Source of the DNA: Rhodanobacteraceae bacterium
GTDB lineage: Bacteria > Pseudomonadota > Gammaproteobacteria > Xanthomonadales > Rhodanobacteraceae
Reading direction: 5' to 3'
Length of the DNA stretch: 61,309 nt
Assembly (NCBI GenBank): GCA_027019085.1
Contig: JALUXG010000027.1
Location: 1 to 61,309 of the forward strand
Part shown: positions 54,230 through 61,309 of the stretch, piece by piece
Numbering within the stretch: position 1 is the first letter of the stretch
How the letters are laid out: every line of letters starts with the position of its first letter
The notes under the pieces: model-generated
Database searches by the model: none
Told to the model about the DNA's origin: nothing
What the model saw: only the letters and a program-made list of their open reading frames with translations
Translations under genes and position numbers: made by a program

Positions 54230-55303
54230 TCAGGAATCGCGCCGGCTGCTGGCGCGCACCACCAGCCCGGCCGGCAGCACGTGCGGCTCGGGCGCAGCGC
54301 CCTGCAACTGGGCCAGCAACGACTCGACCAGCAGGCGCCCGCCCTCATGCAGGGGCTGGGTGACGCTGCTGATGGGCGGGCTCATGTAGGCGGCCAGCTC
54401 GACATCGTCGTAACCCACCACCGGCACTTCGCCGGGCACGCTGCGCCCGTTCTCGCGCAGCGCCGCAATGGCCGACATCGCCAGCAGGTCGCTGGTGGCG
54501 AACACACCATCGAAGCCGATACCCCGCGCCAGTGCCGAGCGCACCGCCTCGCCGCCCGCGCCCGGCAGGAACGGCACCTTCACGTCCAGCACCGAGGCAT
54601 GCGTCACCCCGCGCCGGCGATGGGCGGCCATGAAGCCCTTGTAGCGCTGCGCCACCTCGGGCAGCGCACGGTCACCCAGGAACAGGATGCGCCGGCACCC
54701 CTGGGACAGCAGATGCGCACCGACCAGTTCGCCGCCATGCAGGTTGTCGCCGCCCACCGTGCCGTAGCGCTGGCGGGGCAGCCGCGCACCCCAGACCACC
54801 AGCGGCACGCCACGGTCGGCCATGGCATTGAGCTGATCGTGATGTCGCCACTGCCCGATCAGGATGATGCCGACCACGCGTCCGGCCGCAACCAGCGATG
54901 CGGCATGGTCCAGGTGCCCGGCATCGAGCCGCACCAGCAGCATTTCATGGTCGCGCTCGGTCAGCGCATCGGCCAGGCTGCCGATCATGCCGTGGAAGAA
55001 CGGATCAGCGAAGCGCTGCCGAGCCTCCGGTTCGTAGGGCACCACCACGGCAATGGTGCGATTGGTGCCCGAGCGCAGACGCGTCGCCGCGCTGTTGACC
55101 GCATAGTGATGCTCGCGCGCCAGCGCCTGGATGCGGCGGCGCGTCCGAGCCGATATCAGCTCGCTGCCCTGCAATGCACGCGATACCGTGGACGTCGAGA
55201 CCCCCGCAAGCCGCGCCAGGTCGGCCATCTGCAGTTTCTTCGCCGGCGCCGGGCGTGACGTGCGCGAAGCCCCGTGCCTGCCGCCCTTGTCCGCACTGCC
55301 CAC
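54230..55303 (-). CDS. suxR: LacI-family transcriptional regulator (SuxR-like)
   Basis: 357 aa. The helix-turn-helix is QMADLARLAGVSTSTVSRAL, followed by the hinge SARTRRRIQALAREHHYAVN. The periplasmic-binding-like domain follows with FATSDLLAMSAIAALREN and VPVVGYDDVELAAYMSPPIS, then TTVTQPLHEGG-type residues (SSVTQPLHEGG). The GTG at 55303 has GAGAGG 7 nt upstream and leaves a 25-residue lead to the HTH; the ATG at 55351 with AAGGA is an alternative (373 aa). It likely represses suxBAC in the absence of sucrose. Confidence 0.87.
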   Translation of the reverse strand: MGSADKGGRHGASRTSRPAPAKKLQMADLARLAGVSTSTVSRALQGSELISARTRRRIQALAREHHYAVNSAATRLRSGTNRTIAVVVPYEPEARQRFADPFFHGMIGSLADALTERDHEMLLVRLDAGHLDHAASLVAAGRVVGIILIGQWRHHDQLNAMADRGVPLVVWGARLPRQRYGTVGGDNLHGGELVGAHLLSQGCRRILFLGDRALPEVAQRYKGFMAAHRRRGVTHASVLDVKVPFLPGAGGEAVRSALARGIGFDGVFATSDLLAMSAIAALRENGRSVPGEVPVVGYDDVELAAYMSPPISSVTQPLHEGGRLLVESLLAQLQGAAPEPHVLPAGLVVRASSRRDS

Positions 55304-55496
55304 TGCGTTGCCTCTCCCGTCAATCCGATGCACATGACACTCGCCGATCATGGCCGTCCTTGCCACAGGCTGCAAGAAGTCCACGCGATGGCAAGGCCCG
55401 TCGCTGCCCGGTTCCGGGGCTCTCGGGTTAGAATGCATGTTTGCTGCACTCTGCAAACCGGGTGCAATCCATCTTTGAGGTTCCAAGGAATTGCTG

Positions 55497-56243
55497 ATGA
55501 AGATCCTGGTCGGCTACAAGCGCGTGGTGGATTACAACGTGCGCGTGCAGGTCAAGCCCGATGGCTCCGGCGTGGCCCTCGACGGCGTGAAAATGTCCGC
55601 CAACCCGTTCGACGACATCGCCCTGGAAGAAGCCCTGCGCCTGCGCGAGAAGGGCGTGGCCGAGGAAGTGGTGATCGTCGGCATCGGCCCGGCCGATCTC
55701 ACCGCACACCTGCGCAACGGCCTGGCCATGGGCGCCAACCGCGCGATCCACGTCACCACCGACACCGCGCCGCAGCCGCTGACCGCCGCGCGCGTGTTCC
55801 TGAAGCTGGTTGAGAAAGAATCCCCGGACCTGGTGATCCTGGGCAAGCAGGCCATCGACGACGACGCCAACCAGACCGGCCAGATGCTTGCCGCGCTGTG
55901 GGGCCGCCCGCAGGCCACCTTTGCCAGCGAGCTGGCCGTCGAAGGCGGCAAGGCCACCGTGACCCGCGAGGTCGACGCCGGACTGGAAACCATCGAGGCC
56001 GAGCTGCCCGCCGTGGTCACCACCGACCTGCGCCTGAACGAGCCGCGCTTCATCAAGCTGCCCGACATCATGAAGGCCAAGTCCAAGCCCATCGATACGG
56101 TCGAGCTGGACAGCCTGAGCGTGGAGGACGGCAACCACCTCAAGACCACGCAATACGCGCCGCCGCCAAAGCGCGAGAAGGGCGTGATGGTCGAGGACGC
56201 CGCCGCCCTGGTCGCCGCACTCAGGCAAAAAGGCCTGCTGTAA
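55497..56243 (+). CDS. etfB: Electron transfer flavoprotein beta subunit
   Basis: 248 aa. The start MKILVGYKRVVDYNVRVQVK at 55497 has AAGGAA 6 nt upstream. Family marks are NPFDDIALEEALRLREKG, LVILGKQAIDDDANQTGQM and VVTTDLRLNEPRFIKLPDIM, broken here into pieces. ETF accepts electrons from acyl-CoA dehydrogenases. Its partner etfA is 384 nt downstream, across a repeat block, which is unusual. Confidence 0.97.
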   Translation: MKILVGYKRVVDYNVRVQVKPDGSGVALDGVKMSANPFDDIALEEALRLREKGVAEEVVIVGIGPADLTAHLRNGLAMGANRAIHVTTDTAPQPLTAARVFLKLVEKESPDLVILGKQAIDDDANQTGQMLAALWGRPQATFASELAVEGGKATVTREVDAGLETIEAELPAVVTTDLRLNEPRFIKLPDIMKAKSKPIDTVELDSLSVEDGNHLKTTQYAPPPKREKGVMVEDAAALVAALRQKGLL

Positions 56244-56627
56244 GCCACCGCGCGCGGCGGACGGTGCCCGCCCTACCCCCTGGCCGGCATCACCACACAC
56301 CACGTAGGGCGGGCACCGTCCGCCACCGCAAACACAACAACCCACCACCCCTTGCAAGCCATGCTCAAGACATCCGCCAAACCCCGAACCTCACCGCACA
56401 CCACCACGTAGGGCGGGCACCGTCCGCCACCCGCAACACCACAATGCACAACGGCACACCATACCCACCCACCCCTTGCAAGCATTGGTCGAAACATGCG
56501 CAAAACCCGGACCCTCACCGCACACACCACCACCGCGTAGGGCGGGCACCGTCCGCCACCGGCAACCACCACAACCCACAACGGCGGACCCTGCCCGCCC
56601 AACCCCTTACATAGGATGGTCGACATC
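56244..56627. repeat. Repeat block between etfB and etfA
   Basis: Three direct copies of a 21-nt hairpin unit beginning GTAGGGCGGGCACCG lie at 56304-56324, 56408-56428 and 56537-56557. An inverted copy is at 56256-56276 and a partial inverted one at 56583-56600. Longer stretches between them (CCCTTGCAAG and CCTCACCGCACAC) also recur, giving a degenerate unit of about 104-129 bp. C- and A-rich spacers separate the units. No gene was found here. Confidence 0.9.
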
Positions 56628-57572
56628 ATGAGCAAGATCCTGGTCATCGCCGAACACCTGGAAGGCAAGCTCAACAGCGCCACCGCGCGCGTGGTCAGCG
56701 CCGCCGTCGCCACCGGTGCGCAGGCCATCGACGTGCTGGTGCTGTCCGACGCACCCGACGCGATCGCCGCCGAGGCCGCATCCATCGAGGGGGTCAGCCG
56801 CGTACTGACCGTCACCCGCACGCAAAACGCCCATCTGCTGGCCGCTACCGCCGCGCCGCAGATCGCCCGGGCCGCCGAGGGCTACAGCCACGTGTTCGGC
56901 CCCTCCACCACCACCGGCAAGGACCTCATGCCGCGCGTGGCCGCGCTGCTGGGCGTGGCCCAGGTCAGCGACGTGATGACGGTGGAAGGCCCGCACACTT
57001 TCACCCGCCCGATCTACGCCGGCAACGCCATCATCACCGTCGAGGCGCCCGCCGACCAGACCGTGGTCGCCACCATCCGCCCGGCCTCCTGGAGCGCGGC
57101 CGCCAGCGGTGACAACGCCGCCCCGGTCGAGGCCCTGGACCTGGACGTCGAACTGCCCACCCACACCCGCTTCGTCGAACTGAAGCAGGCCAAGAGCGAC
57201 CGCCCCGACCTGCAAAGTGCCTCGCGCGTGATCTCCGGTGGCCGCGGCGTCGGCTCGAAGGAAAATTTCGACATCATCTTCAGGCTGGCCGAGAAAATGC
57301 ACGCCGCCGTCGGCGCCTCGCGCGCCGCGGTCGATGCCGGCTACGTACCCAACGACATGCAGGTCGGCCAGACCGGCAAGATCATCGCGCCGGAGCTGTA
57401 CATGGCCTTCGGCATCTCCGGCGCCATCCAGCACCTGACCGGCATCAAGGACGCCGGCACCATCGTCGCCATCAACAAGGACGCCGACGCGCCGATCTTC
57501 GAGATCGCCGACATCGGCCTGGTCGGCGACCTGTTCAAGGTGATCCCGGAGATCGAGGCGGCGCTGGGCTGA
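56628..57572 (+). CDS. etfA: Electron transfer flavoprotein alpha subunit
   Basis: 314 aa. The start [16 protein letters not shown] at 56628 has AGGATGG upstream; an ATG at 56616 is in frame. The C-terminal FAD site is typical: [40 protein letters not shown] and [20 protein letters not shown] (read in short parts). It forms the ETF heterodimer with EtfB. Confidence 0.97.
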   Translation: MSKILVIAEHLEGKLNSATARVVSAAVATGAQAIDVLVLSDAPDAIAAEAASIEGVSRVLTVTRTQNAHLLAATAAPQIARAAEGYSHVFGPSTTTGKDLMPRVAALLGVAQVSDVMTVEGPHTFTRPIYAGNAIITVEAPADQTVVATIRPASWSAAASGDNAAPVEALDLDVELPTHTRFVELKQAKSDRPDLQSASRVISGGRGVGSKENFDIIFRLAEKMHAAVGASRAAVDAGYVPNDMQVGQTGKIIAPELYMAFGISGAIQHLTGIKDAGTIVAINKDADAPIFEIADIGLVGDLFKVIPEIEAALG

Positions 57573-57709
57573 ACACCCTGCATCGCGCATGACGCCCCAC
57601 GCTGGAGGAGCATCGGGACCACACCATCGCCCGGATGCCGCCGGAATTCGCTGCTCGGTCTGAAACGACTGGTCCATGATCTGGTCTGTTGAATGGCGGT
57701 GACAGCACC

Positions 57710-57952
57710 ATGAAAACAGAAATCGGCTCCTACGAAGCCAAGACCCGACTCCCGGAATTGCTGCGGTCCGTGCAAAAGGGCCAGTCCTACACGATTACCA
57801 ATCGAGGCAGGACAGTCGCCATGCTTGTGCCCGCACCCGATTCCGCATCCGTCGACCCGGCCGTGGCGACGGAAAGGATGAAGTCGTTCATGCAGTCAGG
57901 TCCCGTGCGCGGTATCGACATCAAGGCCTTGCGCGAAGAGGGCCGGGCCTGA
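57710..57952 (+). CDS. Phd/YefM-type antitoxin
   Basis: 80 aa. The N-terminal DNA-binding Phd fold is seen in [20 protein letters not shown] and [16 protein letters not shown]. The C-terminal toxin-binding part is acidic/helical (KALREEGRA). It looks intact. The next gene, a PIN toxin that starts within the antitoxin stop, is frameshifted, so the antitoxin is probably an orphan remnant. Confidence 0.85.
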   Translation: MKTEIGSYEAKTRLPELLRSVQKGQSYTITNRGRTVAMLVPAPDSASVDPAVATERMKSFMQSGPVRGIDIKALREEGRA

Positions 57953-58364
57953 GTTTCGTCCTCGACAACTCGGTCACCATGCGCTGGTGTTTTGGCGACG
58001 GAAAGCCTTTCGTCATGGCCTATGCCTCACGCGTACTCGATGCCATGCGCAGAACCTCCGCGCAGGTACCCGACCTGTGGGGCCTCGAAGTCGCCAGCGA
58101 CCTTGCTGGCGCAGAACGCAGGAAGCTCTTCACGGAAGCGCGCAGCGAAGCTTATCTCGCACTGTTGCGCGACCTGCCCATCGAAGCGGATACGGCAACC
58201 TTCGCAAATGTCCTAACCGCACCCTCCAGATGGCCCGTCGCTACCGCCTCTCGTCCTACGACGCGTCCTACCTCGAACTGGCACTGCGCCGGGATCTGCC
58301 CCTGGCCACCCTGGATGCTGGCCTGCGCCAGGCTGCACGGCAAGCCGGTTCGCCTCTGGTATAA
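57949..58364 (+). pseudogene. VapC-like PIN-domain toxin, frameshifted
   Basis: The first part ([20 protein letters not shown] to EADTATFANVLT) has the PIN Asp in VLDNSV and is in one frame. The second part (LQMARRYRLSSYDASYLELA to AGLRQAARQAGSPLV, with the second acidic set SYDASYLELAL) is in another. The join is at about 58216-58225: the text between the two parts differs from a multiple of three by one deletion or two insertions. The start would overlap the antitoxin stop, as usual, with CTG at 57949 or ATG at 57979. PIN RNases cut tRNA or rRNA. Confidence 0.75.
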
Positions 58365-58494
58365 CCCATGCCATCCCCGGCCTGTCCGAATATGTCAATC
58401 AGGCTCATGAGCCTTTGGCCAGTCGTCGCCGACCGAGCCTGCTGGTATCGTTGGCATTCAGGGTTGAACAAATGAATTCGAGGATGTTCAGACG

Positions 58495-60456
<1,962 letters not shown>

Positions 60457-60551
60457 TCAAATAATAGTAACTTCCATATGTTATTCATTAATTAATTTAT
60501 TATTTGTGCGATTAGTATTACGCAGGGAAAGCACAAACAAGCTGCAAATAT

Positions 60552-61118
60552 TTATTTAATATTATCTTGCTCACAAAGAATGGGATGGACTGGTTGGTGT
60601 GGCTCGGCGGCAACATCAAAGCTCAGCCACGATAATAACATTTGTACACCAATTAACATTGGTAGAGCTGAGAGCATGACCGTGCCAGCACTGGACAATA
60701 CATGATCCACAGAAGATCGCCACCAATGGATTGCACCAAAAGTAAAGCCAAATATTAAAAGCGGTACACCCAATAGTAACTCTGCACTTGCAACAGAAAA
60801 GCCACGTAAGAAATAATTGTATAGCAAGCGACGACCGAAGTTTCGTAAATTACCCCTAAGAAAAGTTCCGATCATGCGAAACGGCCTAAGGCTTGAAGTT
60901 TCATCTCCATATGACGCCATCATCGGCATGTCAGCAACTACTGCACGTAGCTGATTCAAATGATAAAGGAGATCAGATTCGAAAAAGTATCGATATGAAA
61001 TTCTTTCGAAATCAAGTTCCTTCAGCAATCTGCTATGAATAGCTGTAAATCCATTTGTGGGATCAAAAAGCTGCCAATACCCGGAGGACAGTTTAGTCAT
61101 AAACGATAAAACCGCACC
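60552..61118 (-). pseudogene. Glycosyltransferase family 2, C-terminal remnant
   Basis: The visible frame reads ...GAVLSFMTKLSSGYWQLFDP and TNGFTAIHSRLLKELDFERI, then YRYFFESDLLYHLNQLRA and two membrane helices (AELLLGVPLLIFGFTFGAIH and VMLSALPMLIGVQMLLSWLS). This is the second half of a membrane-linked GT2 enzyme of surface polysaccharide synthesis. The catalytic N-terminal half is missing. The frame stays open upstream of the first Met (at 61100) to about 61118, where the IS begins, so the gene was cut by the IS insertion. Confidence 0.8.
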
Positions 61119-61309
61119 TGATTAGCCCTCTTCCTCAGCCCGGAATCGCATGATTTGCGACGTCTCTAGCGCACCATGGCCTCACGATCCAGCGAGGACA
61201 ACTCCCATGGCTATGAATGCGATCCAATTTCAATCGGGCATGTCGTTGGCGCAGTTCCTGCGTGACTACGGCACCGAAGCCAAATGCTACCGGGCACTGT
61301 ACAAGTCCC
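61119..61309 (+). mobile_element. IS1595-family element, left part
   Basis: The left boundary is taken where the glycosyltransferase frame ends and base composition rises (about 61119-61126, CTGATTAGCCCTCTTCCTC). The transposase gene begins at 61207. The right end and target duplication lie outside the window, so the boundary is approximate. Confidence 0.65.
61207..61309 (+). CDS. IS1595-family transposase, N-terminal part
   Basis: Thirty-four codons are visible: MAMNAIQFQSGMSLAQFLRD and YGTEAKCYRALYKS. The IS1595 N-terminus (NAIQFQ.G.S...FL..YGTEA.C..AL) precedes a zinc-ribbon and a DDE-type domain outside the window. The frame is open to the window edge. Confidence 0.8.
   Translation, partial: MAMNAIQFQSGMSLAQFLRDYGTEAKCYRALYKS

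Noticed and set aside
56244-56627. CRISPR array
   Set aside because: Only three direct copies with unequal spacing, spacers that are themselves similar, an inverted copy, and no cas genes nearby. It is a hairpin-type intergenic repeat.
60552-61100. Complete small glycosyltransferase starting at the Met at 61100
   Set aside because: The frame stays open and similar to the family upstream of that Met, and the catalytic GT-A half is absent, so it is a truncated remnant.

Overview
This 61 kb window is high-GC (roughly 63-66 %), densely coded gammaproteobacterial DNA. Gene content points to the Xanthomonadales (Lysobacterales), most likely a Rhodanobacteraceae-type genome: a sux-like sucrose locus with a TonB-dependent receptor, a GTP-dependent PEP carboxykinase, a metX-metB-hom operon behind a SAM-I riboswitch, a LemA/M48 pair and FadE. 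No tRNA, rRNA or CRISPR array was seen. Both ends run into insertion sequences (an ISL3-like transposase at the left, an IS1595-family transposase at the right), so the window may be a contig or segment broken at IS copies.

Layout. 0.3-9.8 kb, all minus: a SigZ-like ECF sigma factor, a CSCS-motif permease, a CxxC thioredoxin-like protein, a TolC/MFP/RND tripartite efflux pump with 4-bp overlaps, a ferritin-like protein, a VOC protein and OsmC. 10-13.6 kb, minus: hom, metB and metX behind a strong promoter, a complete SAM-I riboswitch and three tandem MetJ-type met boxes. 13.9-26 kb: prfC, an HD-GYP protein, fadE, a hydrolase divergent from a TetR regulator with paired operators, pckG, an ECF sigma/anti-sigma/DUF4097 operon and a predicted outer-membrane protein. 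26-38 kb: a GAF-GAF-GGDEF-EAL protein, hslO, mtgA, a glycosyltransferase, a CBS protein, an NTP-carrier-like transporter, M48 protease, LemA and a TonB-like protein. 38-43 kb, minus: a MetJ-histone H1-like fusion, gcvH, gcvT, alkB and an amidase. 43-48 kb, plus: ETF-QO, an MFS transporter and a GH99-like/RgpF-like protein. 48-55 kb, minus: suxC, suxA, suxB, suxR. 55.5-60.4 kb, plus: etfB, a repeat block, etfA, a Phd antitoxin with a frameshifted VapC toxin, and acetoacetyl-CoA synthetase, whose 3' end runs into an AT-rich patch holding a glycosyltransferase remnant cut by IS1595.

The main discovery candidate is the methionine control circuit. The gene at 37966-38754 encodes an almost complete MetJ repressor (residues 1-78) whose usual C-terminus is replaced by about 184 residues of Lys/Ala-rich histone H1-like tail. 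A 15-nt sequence containing the perfect met box AGACGTCT occurs both upstream of this gene and directly upstream of the metX promoter. The metX leader also carries a SAM-I riboswitch, with a hairpin that can mask the metX Shine-Dalgarno. The same operon therefore appears to sense SAM twice: through a MetJ fused to a chromatin-like tail, and through an RNA. The neighbouring gcvTH genes supply one-carbon units to the same pathway.
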